Source of the DNA: Candidatus Woesearchaeota archaeon
GTDB taxonomy: Archaea > Nanobdellota > Nanobdellia > Woesearchaeales > SM23-78
Assembly (NCBI GenBank): GCA_011372335.1
Contig: DRSY01000020.1
Span: 1 to 7,546, forward strand
Direction of reading: 5' to 3'
DNA length: 7,546 nucleotides
Shown here: in pieces, positions 1 through 6,770 of the stretch
Layout: each line of letters begins with the position of its first letter
How positions within the stretch are numbered: position 1 is the first letter of the stretch
Translations under genes and position numbers: made by a program
The notes under the pieces: model-generated
The model's input: only the letters and a program-made list of their open reading frames with translations
What the model was told of the DNA's origin: nothing
Database searches by the model: none

Positions 1-2
1 GT

Positions 3-326
3 ATTATACAAATTAATGATGTTGAGCTTGATAATTATCAGCCAAGGATGTACAGGCTAAGGATCAGGGAGCCCTTATTACTAGCAGGAGAAATCGCTAA
101 CCAGGTGGATATAAGAGTTAATGTTCGTGGTGGCGGAATTGCTAGTCAAACAGATGCTACAAGACTCGCAATAGCAAAAGCCCTTGCAGAGCATAGTCCT
201 AAGTTAAAGAAGGTATTCCTTGAGTATGATAGGCAACTCCTAGTTGCTGATGTGCGACGTAAAGAGGTGAGTAAACCAGGTCGTCATGGAAAAGCAAGAG
301 CAAAAAGGCAGAAGTCATATAGGTAA
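3..326 (+). CDS. rps9: Small ribosomal subunit protein uS9, 5'-truncated by window edge
   Basis: This is the C-terminal part of archaeal ribosomal protein uS9 (S9P). The frame is open from the first bases of the window, so the ATG at 48 is internal (a Met within the protein) and not the start. About 107 residues are visible; archaeal uS9 is usually around 130-135, so roughly 25 N-terminal residues lie upstream. Recognisable elements are the REPLLLAGE block, the VDIRVNVRGGG strand and turn, the ATRLAIAKAL helix, and the basic tail ending AKRQKSYR. In the ribosome the uS9 tail reaches the P-site tRNA anticodon stem-loop, and its terminal arginine is retained here. No T-run follows the stop, and rpoN begins 100 bases downstream on the same strand, the usual archaeal order, so co-transcription is likely. 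Family assignment is secure. Confidence 0.97.
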   Translation: MIQINDVELDNYQPRMYRLRIREPLLLAGEIANQVDIRVNVRGGGIASQTDATRLAIAKALAEHSPKLKKVFLEYDRQLLVADVRRKEVSKPGRHGKARAKRQKSYR

Positions 327-426
327 AGGGAAAATAAGAATTAAATGAATTAAATTAAAATTAATAAAAAAATTAATAAAAGCAGGTTTTGAGTTAATAA
401 AAAATTGTTGAGGAGGTAACTTAAAA
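327..426 (+). other. AT-rich spacer between rps9 and rpoN
   Basis: This 100-base gap is almost entirely A and T, with repeated TTAATAAA-type words around 361-400. Several of these could act as TATA elements for an additional rpoN promoter, but none stands out. There is no long T-run that would end rps9 transcription. The simplest reading is an intra-operon spacer ending in the rpoN ribosome-binding site. Confidence 0.4.
411..417 (+). promoter_or_regulatory. Strong Shine-Dalgarno site for rpoN
   Basis: AGGAGGT matches the anti-Shine-Dalgarno end of 16S rRNA and sits nine bases before the rpoN ATG at 427. It fixes that start. It contrasts with the two downstream plus-strand genes, which have no such site. 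Confidence 0.85.
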
Positions 427-624
427 ATGATTATACCTGTTCGTTGTTTTTCATGCAATAAACCAGTGGGTCATTTATGGGAGGAATACGTGGAGCGAAT
501 AAAGAAAGGCGAGGATAGAAAAGAAGTGCTTGATGATCTTGGTCTTGAGAGGTATTGTTGCAGAGCCTTATTCCTTGGACACGTAGACTTGCTTGATATG
601 GCTGCTCAGTTTAAGAAATTTTAA
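427..624 (+). CDS. rpoN: DNA-directed RNA polymerase subunit Rpo10 (RpoN, RPB10 homologue)
   Basis: This encodes the 65-residue zinc-binding subunit N of archaeal RNA polymerase, the counterpart of eukaryotic RPB10. It helps hold the Rpo3/Rpo11 assembly platform against the large subunit. The signature N-terminus MIIPVRCFSC supplies the first two zinc cysteines (C7 and C10), and the RYCCRALF segment supplies the paired cysteines C44 and C45. The HVDLLD segment after it is also typical. Length is normal. The start is supported by the AGGAGGT site nine bases upstream. It follows rps9 as in many archaeal genomes, but the usual next genes (rpoK, eno, rps2) do not follow: a T-run and an unrelated gene come next. 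The name should not be confused with bacterial sigma-54, which shares the symbol. Confidence 0.97.
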   Translation: MIIPVRCFSCNKPVGHLWEEYVERIKKGEDRKEVLDDLGLERYCCRALFLGHVDLLDMAAQFKKF

Positions 625-642
625 AAAAGAACTCTTCTATGT

Positions 643-675
643 TCAACTTGTAGACTGAGTTGATGTTCTAAGAAC
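643..675. repeat. Short inverted repeats downstream of rpoN
   Basis: TCAACT (643-648) pairs with AGTTGA (658-663) across a nine-base loop, with two G-T wobble pairs able to extend the stem inward. AGAAC at 628-632 can also pair with GTTCT at 665-669. Immediately after, GTTCT-A-AGAAC (665-675) forms an 11-base odd palindrome whose arms are too close for an RNA hairpin but suit a dimeric DNA-binding protein. These may stabilise the rpoN mRNA end or form an operator for the next gene. Both roles are inference. Confidence 0.35.
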
Positions 676-688
676 TTCTTATCCCTTA

Positions 689-696
689 TTTTTTTT
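689..696 (+). terminator. T-run terminator after rpoN
   Basis: There is an uninterrupted run of eight T residues about 65 bases past the rpoN stop, in a pyrimidine-rich context. Archaeal RNA polymerase can stop at oligo-T tracts without a strong hairpin. The weak stem at 643-663 is upstream. It plausibly ends the rps9-rpoN transcript before the promoter of the next gene. Confidence 0.6.
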
Positions 697-703
697 CAGA
701 AAT

Positions 704-711
704 TTTATTAA
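704..711 (+). promoter_or_regulatory. Probable TATA box for the PP-loop gene (leaderless)
   Basis: TTTATTAA is centred about 29 bases before the GTG at 737. Archaeal transcription usually starts about 25-27 bases after the TATA centre, so the RNA would begin at or within a few bases of the start codon. No Shine-Dalgarno sequence lies between. A leaderless message is therefore likely. Confidence 0.5.
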
Positions 712-736
712 TAAGCGCTCCGCTCCTAATTATTAG

Positions 737-2092
737 GTGGCGGTTAAGACTATAAAGCTAAGAACAAGCATTCTTAGGAATGGCTTAAGGATTAAGCATG
801 GTAAGAAGTGTTATGACCTTGTTTACCCTCCTAGGATATGGGCTGCGTATCCGGATAATAACACGAGACTCTTAGTTGATAATCTTGCTTACTTGTTAAC
901 GATCACCCTCCCTCTTGTTTCACCTTTTCGGAAGATTATTTATAATACTTCAAAGCCTTTTTTTGAGAAATATTTCAAACGCTTCGTACTGGAGGGGGTT
1001 CCTTCTGCAACTCATGATTACAACCAATACACAGAGGAGTTTATTGATAGGTTTCTTGACACACAAATTATTTTTAAAGATAACAATGTGAAGGAACCTG
1101 TTTATAAAGGAGAGCTGGGCAGCAATAGTATTGTTCCTTTGTCTTGTGGTAAGGATAGCTTACTAACCCTTGCTGTTGCTAAGGAAGCAGGTATGAGCCC
1201 AGTAGCTGTTTATATTATCGATACTGTAAGCCCATCCGAGAATAAGATAAAAGTTAAGCATGCTAGGAAGCTGTGCAAAGAACAAGGGATAAAACTAGTG
1301 TTTTTAAAGAATAATATTGAGAAGCTTAATGATTTTGAAACCTGGAGTACTATGGAGACGTGTCTTGGTTATATGCACATGATTTACGGGTTCTGCTTTA
1401 TAAGCCTTCCATTACTCCATTACTTTAAAGCAGATAAACTGATTCTGGGTAATCAGAAGGACATGGACTTCTCTTTTATTAACAAAGAAGGCGTTATGAC
1501 TTGGCCTGCTCCTGACCAGACTACTAGAGCAACCAAGGAACAAGACTGGATGATTAAGAAGATGACTCGGAACCAAGCAGGGGTTTATAGTATCATAAGA
1601 CCCTTAACTAATATTGCTATTACAAGGATACTTCATCACCGCTACCCAGACTTTGCTAAGTACCAGGTTTCTTGTGACTGCCTTGATGCTTGTGACGAGG
1701 AGAGATGGTGTCATAACTGCAACAAATGTGCAAGACTAAGCCTTTTTACACACGCAATAGGAAAAAGCCCTGACGTTGTGGGTTTTAAGAAAAACATGCT
1801 GGGCAAAAAACACGAGAAACACTACGCCCTGTTCCAAGGAAAAGAAGTAGATCACTATGAGCAGAGCATTGAGGCAAGAGACCAGCAATTATTAGCTTTC
1901 TTACTGGCTTACAAAGCAGGGGTTAAGGGTTATCTTATTAATAAGTTCAGGAAGGAATACTTAAGAGAAGCAGAGCAGAGAGAAGAAGAGTTAAGGAGAA
2001 AGTTCTTCACGGTTTACCCTGCGAGGATGCCTTCGGAGTTCAGGAAGAAGATTCTTTCTATATATAAAGAAGAATTAAGCGGCTTAACCTAA
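737..2092 (+). CDS. PP-loop ATP pyrophosphatase-fold protein, MurL/QueC-like, substrate unknown
   Basis: This 451-residue protein has the PP-loop motif SCGKDS at residues 136-141 (the usual form is SGGxDS), which binds ATP in enzymes that cleave it to AMP and pyrophosphate. Further elements are LGNQ at 237-240, the RPLTNIAI segment at 288-295, and a cysteine cluster at 313, 315, 319, 325, 328 and 331 ending WCHNCNKC. That cluster resembles the zinc-type cysteines of QueC and the WCxxCxKC region of MurL. MurL is the bacterial ATP-dependent UDP-MurNAc-L-Ala-L-Glu epimerase, also about 450 residues. The first 130 residues are a separate domain I do not recognise, and the last 80 are charged and helical (EAEQREEELRRK). 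The start is forced: a TAG stop directly precedes the GTG and no early in-frame ATG exists. No cell-wall or nucleoside-modification gene lies nearby. PP-loop superfamily is firm; MurL kinship is recalled resemblance and the reaction is unknown. Confidence 0.8.
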   Translation: MAVKTIKLRTSILRNGLRIKHGKKCYDLVYPPRIWAAYPDNNTRLLVDNLAYLLTITLPLVSPFRKIIYNTSKPFFEKYFKRFVLEGVPSATHDYNQYTEEFIDRFLDTQIIFKDNNVKEPVYKGELGSNSIVPLSCGKDSLLTLAVAKEAGMSPVAVYIIDTVSPSENKIKVKHARKLCKEQGIKLVFLKNNIEKLNDFETWSTMETCLGYMHMIYGFCFISLPLLHYFKADKLILGNQKDMDFSFINKEGVMTWPAPDQTTRATKEQDWMIKKMTRNQAGVYSIIRPLTNIAITRILHHRYPDFAKYQVSCDCLDACDEERWCHNCNKCARLSLFTHAIGKSPDVVGFKKNMLGKKHEKHYALFQGKEVDHYEQSIEARDQQLLAFLLAYKAGVKGYLINKFRKEYLREAEQREEELRRKFFTVYPARMPSEFRKKILSIYKEELSGLT

Positions 2093-2097
2093 TTTTT
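2093..2097 (+). terminator. Weak T5 tract after the PP-loop gene
   Basis: Five T residues follow directly after the stop codon. This is a weak candidate for archaeal oligo-T termination. It sits just before the leuS TATA box, so some read-through into leuS is possible. Confidence 0.3.
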
Positions 2098-2105
2098 AAC
2101 AATAC

Positions 2106-2114
2106 TTTTAAATA
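2106..2114 (+). promoter_or_regulatory. Probable TATA box for leuS (leaderless)
   Basis: TTTTAAATA is a good archaeal TATA match centred about 28-29 bases before the leuS ATG at 2139. The bases between are pyrimidine-rich (CTCC, CTACC, TCTCTCTT) and contain no Shine-Dalgarno sequence. An in-frame TAA at 2109-2111 excludes a start farther upstream. The spacing matches that of the preceding gene and supports a leaderless leuS transcript. Confidence 0.6.
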
Positions 2115-2138
2115 TTCCTCCAATCCTACCTCTCTCTT

Positions 2139-4802
2139 ATGGCTAATGAACCTAATTTTAAGGCTATTGCTGAGAAGTGGCAGAGGAGATGGGAGGAGAA
2201 GAAGATATTCAGAGTAGTTGAGGATCCAGAGAAAAAAAAGTTTTATGTTCTTGAAATGTACCCTTACCCCTCTTCAACAGGACTGCACATGGGGCATGCG
2301 AGGAACTACGTTATTGGTGACGTATTTGCTCGTTTCAAGAGGATGAATGGTTTTAACGTGCTTTACCCTATGGGTTATGATAGTTTTGGATTGCCAGCTG
2401 AGAATGCTGCTATTAAGGCAAAGAGCCATCCGAAGATATTCACAGAGAAGGCTATTAAGAACTTTATTAAGCAGCAAAAAGCTCTTGGTCTTAGCTATGA
2501 CTGGGATAGGATGATATACTCCCATGATCCTGCTTTTTATAAATGGGATCAGTGGATGTTCCTTAAGATGTATGAGACGGGCTTGGCTTTTAAGAGAAGA
2601 GCTTCTGTTAACTGGTGTCCTAAGTGTAAAACAGTGCTTGCTAATGAGCAAGTTCATAATGGTAAGTGTTGGAGGCATACAGACACAACTGTTGAAATCA
2701 AGGATTTGAACCAGTGGTTTTTTAAGATTACTGCTTATGCAGAAGAGCTTCTTAACGATATTGATAAACTGGTAGGTTGGAGTGAGGATGTTAAGATTAT
2801 GCAGAGGAACTGGATTGGTAAGAGCAAGGGAACCATCATAGAATTCCGGATTGAAGGGTGTGATAAGAAGATTAGTGTTTTCACCACGAGGCCTGATACT
2901 CTTTACGGTATTACCTTCCTGGTTTATGCTCCTGAGCATCCTGACGTAGCAGAGCTTGTTAAAGGCACAAAGTATGAGCAAAGAGTTAAGGAGTTCATAA
3001 GAAAGGTTCTGCTTCAGGATAGGTTTGAGAGGACTGCTGAGGATAAGGAGAAGGAAGGCTTGTTTATTGGAAGGTATGCTATTCATCCTGTTACAAAAGA
3101 AAAGATTCCTATTTACATTGCTAATTTTGTATTGTACGAGTACGGTACGGGTGCTATTATTGCTGTGCCTGCTCATGACCAGCGTGACTTTGAGTTTGCA
3201 AAGAAGTATAATCTTCCAATAAAAGTGGTTATTAATCCTCCTATGTTTGACCTTAATCCTGAGAAGATGACAAGGGCTTACATGGGTGACGGGAACATGG
3301 TTAATTCTGGTGAGTTCAATGGAATGAATAATAGGGATGCTATTCCTGAGATTAACAAGTTCCTTGAGAAAAATGGGTGGGGAAGGGAGACAGTGCAGTA
3401 CAAGCTTAGGGATTGGCTGATAAGCAGGCAGAGGTTCTGGGGATGCCCGATACCCATAATTTATTGTGAAAAGTGCGGCGTGGTACCTGTTCCTGAAGAA
3501 GACCTTCCTGTGAAGCTCCCTGAGAATATAAGTTTTGATGCTTCTGGCGGCAACCCCCTTGCAAGGATAGAGTCTTTTGTTAATACTAAGTGCCCGAGAT
3601 GCGGGGGTCCTGCGAAGAGAGAGACTGATACAATGGACACCTTTGTTGACTCGGCGTGGTACTTCTTAAGGTATTGTGACCCAAAGAATGATAAAGAGAT
3701 TTTTGATAAGAGGAAAGTAAAGTACTGGATGCCTATTGATGTTTATATTGGGGGGAAGGAGCATGCTACAATGCATCTTATTTATTGCAGGTTCTTCACT
3801 AAGTTCTTAAGAGATCTTGGTCTGCTGGACTTTGATGAGCCTGCTATTACCTTGTTTAATCAAGGGATGTTACATAAAGACGGGTTTGTTATGAGTAAGA
3901 GCAGAGGAAATGTTGTGACCCAGGAGGAGCTTGAGAGGAAATACGGTATTGATACTGCGAGGTTCTTCCTTATGTTTGTTGGGAGTCCTGATAAGGATAT
4001 GGAATGGGATGATAAGGCAGTGGAAGGGGTTTATAGGTTTCTTATCAAGGTTTATAATATGTTATCCACTAAAAAAATTGTTGACAAGGTTATTAGGAAT
4101 CAGGAGAGCAAAACGCATAAGACTATTCTTGAAGTAACAAAACATATTAGGTCATTCAAGTACAACCTCGCACTTATTAGTGTTATGAAACTCGCGAATT
4201 ACTTGTACACAAAGGAGGAGATTAGTAGGTTCGCTGCTGAGAACTTATTATTACTGCTTGCTCCTTTCACTCCTCACCTCGCAGAAGAGTTATGGGAGAA
4301 GCTTGGTAATAAAGGGTTCATAAGCCTTGAGAAATGGCCTGTTGGTGATGAGAGCAAGGTTGATGAGAAGATAGAAGCAGGGGAGGAGTTGTATCAGAGA
4401 GTGAGAAAGGATGTTATTGCATTACAGGAGTTAACAGGCTTGACAAAGCCGAATAGGATAATCCTTATCCTTCCTGATAAATGGAAATACGAGTTCATAA
4501 AGAATTTTAAGAAGGCGCTTGAGAAGACAAGGGATGTTGGTGGATTAATAAAAGCGCTGTGTGAAAAAGATAAGACTAATAAAAAATTCATTGCAAATCT
4601 TGTTCCAAAATTTGTTAAGAATCCTGATAAAGTCCCAGAAGTTGTTCTGTCTCAGAAAGAAGAAGAAAAAGCTCTTAAGGATGTTGTTTCAGATTTAGAA
4701 GAAGAGTTCAGAACAAAGTTTGAAATAGTGCTTGAGAAGGACTCAGAGCATGAAAAGGCCAAGCAAGCAATGCCTGGGAAACCAGCAATAGTGTTTATGT
4801 GA
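2139..4802 (+). CDS. leuS: Leucyl-tRNA synthetase, bacterial-type core with archaeal-like C-terminus
   Basis: This class Ia synthetase (887 residues) charges tRNA-Leu in the cytoplasm. The catalytic HIGH motif appears as HMGH at 50-53 after PYPSSTGL, followed by the GLPAENAA segment at 84-91. A zinc knuckle has C160, C163, C177 and H180, as in Thermus LeuRS. The CP1 editing domain carries TTRPDT (249-254) and GTGAIIAVPAHDQRDFEF (336-353), which clear mischarged tRNA. A second zinc pair set is C443/C446 and C485/C488. The KMSKS loop reads VMSKS at 584-588. Domain order and these motifs are bacterial, unlike typical archaeal LeuRS. The final 130 residues (DKWKYEF near 780, end AMPGKPAIV) lack the bacterial VNGK-type tail and look archaeal/eukaryote-like. 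The transcript is probably leaderless, and the stop overlaps the next gene, implying one operon. Function is certain; the mixed ancestry is inference. Confidence 0.97.
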   Translation: MANEPNFKAIAEKWQRRWEEKKIFRVVEDPEKKKFYVLEMYPYPSSTGLHMGHARNYVIGDVFARFKRMNGFNVLYPMGYDSFGLPAENAAIKAKSHPKIFTEKAIKNFIKQQKALGLSYDWDRMIYSHDPAFYKWDQWMFLKMYETGLAFKRRASVNWCPKCKTVLANEQVHNGKCWRHTDTTVEIKDLNQWFFKITAYAEELLNDIDKLVGWSEDVKIMQRNWIGKSKGTIIEFRIEGCDKKISVFTTRPDTLYGITFLVYAPEHPDVAELVKGTKYEQRVKEFIRKVLLQDRFERTAEDKEKEGLFIGRYAIHPVTKEKIPIYIANFVLYEYGTGAIIAVPAHDQRDFEFAKKYNLPIKVVINPPMFDLNPEKMTRAYMGDGNMVNSGEFNGMNNRDAIPEINKFLEKNGWGRETVQYKLRDWLISRQRFWGCPIPIIYCEKCGVVPVPEEDLPVKLPENISFDASGGNPLARIESFVNTKCPRCGGPAKRETDTMDTFVDSAWYFLRYCDPKNDKEIFDKRKVKYWMPIDVYIGGKEHATMHLIYCRFFTKFLRDLGLLDFDEPAITLFNQGMLHKDGFVMSKSRGNVVTQEELERKYGIDTARFFLMFVGSPDKDMEWDDKAVEGVYRFLIKVYNMLSTKKIVDKVIRNQESKTHKTILEVTKHIRSFKYNLALISVMKLANYLYTKEEISRFAAENLLLLLAPFTPHLAEELWEKLGNKGFISLEKWPVGDESKVDEKIEAGEELYQRVRKDVIALQELTGLTKPNRIILILPDKWKYEFIKNFKKALEKTRDVGGLIKALCEKDKTNKKFIANLVPKFVKNPDKVPEVVLSQKEEEKALKDVVSDLEEEFRTKFEIVLEKDSEHEKAKQAMPGKPAIVFM

Positions 4803-6700
4803 AAAGAGATTTAAAAATGGATGTGATACCACAAAAAGTCCTTTTTATTAATGCAGCTGACGGCTCTTTTAGAGTAGAGGATGTTAAGGATAATGAAGTC
4901 ATCGGCCCTGTTGATTATGCTCTTAAATACGCGAACGATGATAACAAATTCTTTTTTGGCTCTGGAGTTCTTGCTGGTTCTGTAATACCCGGCACTAGAA
5001 GACTTATTTTCTGCGGTCACTCACCTCTCTGGGATAACTTCTACATCTCTACCATGGGAGGAGCAGCAATGGTTTTTCGTCATCTGGGCATTAACTATGT
5101 TGTTATCGAGAATAGTTGTGAGGAATACAGTGTTTTAAAGTTAAAGCGTGAAAAAGACAAGTTAAGCGTTGTTTTTGAACCATTAAACCCCGAAGAGATA
5201 TGGCGGGGTTATAAAGGAAAGATAGGGTATTATGCCTTGCAAGAATATGTTTTTGACAAGTACAGAGAGGATTATGATGATTGTATTGACGAGTTCGGTA
5301 AGCTAAGGATTCTGGCTACAGGTCCTGCCAGTCTTAAGACTAATATGGGCGCGATTGGCTCTGCTTATATAGAGGGGGATAAGCCAAGCAGTGTTGATTG
5401 CTGGGCTGGAAGAGGAGGTATTGGTTCTAAACTAGTGCAGAAACACCGAATTGTGGCTATTGTTTTCGGAGGTGATTACAAAGATGATAGCCTGGCAAAT
5501 CTTGATGAGTTTAACAAATACTTTGAAGACAGGTTTCATAAGAGTATGATACAAAAAGACATGGAGGTCACTGTGAAATACAGATATGATCCTAAGTATG
5601 ACTCAGGAGGAACCCTTGGGGTTAATTATTCCACTACACAGACATGGCTTTTTAGCTTTAACTACTCCTCGGTTTATTTATCTGATGAGGAAAGGATGAG
5701 AATCCATAATGATTTTATTAAGAAGCACTACTTGAAACAGTTTAATGAAGAAACTATTAAGCCTAGAAGGTTTAAGACTTGTGGAGAAAGCTGTTCTGCT
5801 GTTTGCAAGAAGATGAGAGACGAGTACAAAAAAGATTACGAGCCTTACGAAGCCCTAGGTCCTAACAGCGGAGTCTTTGATCAGAGAGCAGCTGAGAAAC
5901 TCAACCACTACGTGGATGCTATGGGGTTTGATGCTATCCAAGCAGGAGGTGTTGTCTCATGGGTAATGGAATGCTTATCAAGAGGAATTTTTAAGAAAGA
6001 AGACTTTGGACTAAGCTTAGAGCCGAGGTTTGATTGGAAAAACTTTGATGTTGTCAAGGATTCTCATAATAATGCAGAACTAGGCATACAAATAATTAAC
6101 ATGATACTAACCAACCCTCTCTTCAGTAAGAGTATAAGGACTGCTGCTAAGGAGATTGATAAAAAGTACGGTGTTAAGAGCATTAACCTCGCTGTGTACA
6201 CTGCTTCTGGCAGTAATGGCTGCATGGTTCCTAACATGTATTGGGGGCCTGGTCTCTTCAGCCCTATGCCAATAATGGGCAAGTACTTCCAGTACTACAA
6301 GTACAGTATTGCTGATCCTTATAAGCTTGGCAAAAAAAATGTTGAGAGAATGATAAAAGAGCTTTACTCTGATAACTCTGGGTGTTGCAGGTTTCACAGG
6401 GGGTGGATAGAAGAATTAATGCAGGACCTTATTAACAAGCACTTCGGTACTCACATCGATTTCTATTCTCATCACAAGAAATTAGTGAGAATGATTAATA
6501 AAAATAATAAGAGCGTGTTCTGGGAGAGTGAGCGAGTGATTGATATCATCTTTGAATTCCTAAAAAAGTTTGTGAGAGAAAACCCTGATGATGCATCTGC
6601 AAAGGAATGGGTTGCTAAGTTCGAGAAGGACAAGTACAGAGCAGCAAAGGAGTACTGGGAGGAGATAAGAAGAGGGATAAGTGATGCCTTAGAAGAATAA
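4799..6700 (+). CDS. gor: Glyceraldehyde-3-phosphate:ferredoxin oxidoreductase (GAPOR), AOR family
   Basis: This tungsten/molybdenum bis-pterin enzyme most likely oxidises glyceraldehyde-3-phosphate to 3-phosphoglycerate while reducing ferredoxin, a phosphate-independent glycolytic step. The 633-residue length is close to Pyrococcus GAPOR (about 650). Iron-sulphur ligands are C328, C332 and C336 (CGESCSAVC) plus C530. The two AOR-family pterin motifs DxxGL(D/C)x appear as DAMGFDA (373-379) and DNSGCCR (525-531). GAPOR-specific landmarks, as I recall that sequence, are STMGGA (84-89), NTNMGAI-like TNMGAI (181-186), AGRGGIGS (203-210), VKYRYDPK (259-266), DYEPYEALGP (346-355), CRFHRGW (530-536) and VFWES (573-577). 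The GTG start at 4799 overlaps the leuS stop by four bases, which suggests translational coupling. The ATG at 4817 (627 residues) is nearly as likely and fits the family N-terminus slightly better. Neither has a clear Shine-Dalgarno site. AOR family is certain; the GAPOR subtype is strong. Confidence 0.88.
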   Translation: MKRDLKMDVIPQKVLFINAADGSFRVEDVKDNEVIGPVDYALKYANDDNKFFFGSGVLAGSVIPGTRRLIFCGHSPLWDNFYISTMGGAAMVFRHLGINYVVIENSCEEYSVLKLKREKDKLSVVFEPLNPEEIWRGYKGKIGYYALQEYVFDKYREDYDDCIDEFGKLRILATGPASLKTNMGAIGSAYIEGDKPSSVDCWAGRGGIGSKLVQKHRIVAIVFGGDYKDDSLANLDEFNKYFEDRFHKSMIQKDMEVTVKYRYDPKYDSGGTLGVNYSTTQTWLFSFNYSSVYLSDEERMRIHNDFIKKHYLKQFNEETIKPRRFKTCGESCSAVCKKMRDEYKKDYEPYEALGPNSGVFDQRAAEKLNHYVDAMGFDAIQAGGVVSWVMECLSRGIFKKEDFGLSLEPRFDWKNFDVVKDSHNNAELGIQIINMILTNPLFSKSIRTAAKEIDKKYGVKSINLAVYTASGSNGCMVPNMYWGPGLFSPMPIMGKYFQYYKYSIADPYKLGKKNVERMIKELYSDNSGCCRFHRGWIEELMQDLINKHFGTHIDFYSHHKKLVRMINKNNKSVFWESERVIDIIFEFLKKFVRENPDDASAKEWVAKFEKDKYRAAKEYWEEIRRGISDALEE

Positions 6701-6770
6701 AGAAAATAAAAAAAGAATTATTAAAAACATGCCTTTCTTTTCTTTTATTAACACAGCCCTTCTTTCTTTA
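6701..6770. terminator. Bidirectional T/A-rich terminator between convergent genes
   Basis: The gap between the two converging genes holds T-rich tracts for both directions. On the plus strand, CTTTCTTTTCTTTTATT lies at about 6734-6750 with further T-runs to 6769, which suits the end of the GAPOR transcript. Read on the minus strand, the A7 run at 6708-6714 gives U7 for the opposing gene. There is no clear hairpin, as expected for archaeal oligo-T termination. Confidence 0.55.

Noticed and set aside
427..624. rpoN as the sigma-54 factor
   Set aside because: The product is a 65-residue zinc protein with RPB10 motifs; it only shares the gene symbol with bacterial sigma-54.
2274..3176. A 300-codon open frame antisense to leuS
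   Set aside because: It lies entirely within the well-supported leuS coding region on the other strand, has no recognisable domain and no ribosome-binding site, and is explained by codon bias of leuS.
3888..3902. KMSKS loop of LeuRS reads VMSKS
   Set aside because: The first position of this motif varies within class I synthetases, and the functional MSKS part is intact.
5780..5806. Iron-sulphur cysteines of the AOR-family protein spaced CX3CX3C instead of the CX2CX3C of classical AOR
   Set aside because: As I recall, Pyrococcus GAPOR has the same spacing (CGEPCPVVC), so this is a subfamily trait and not a defect.
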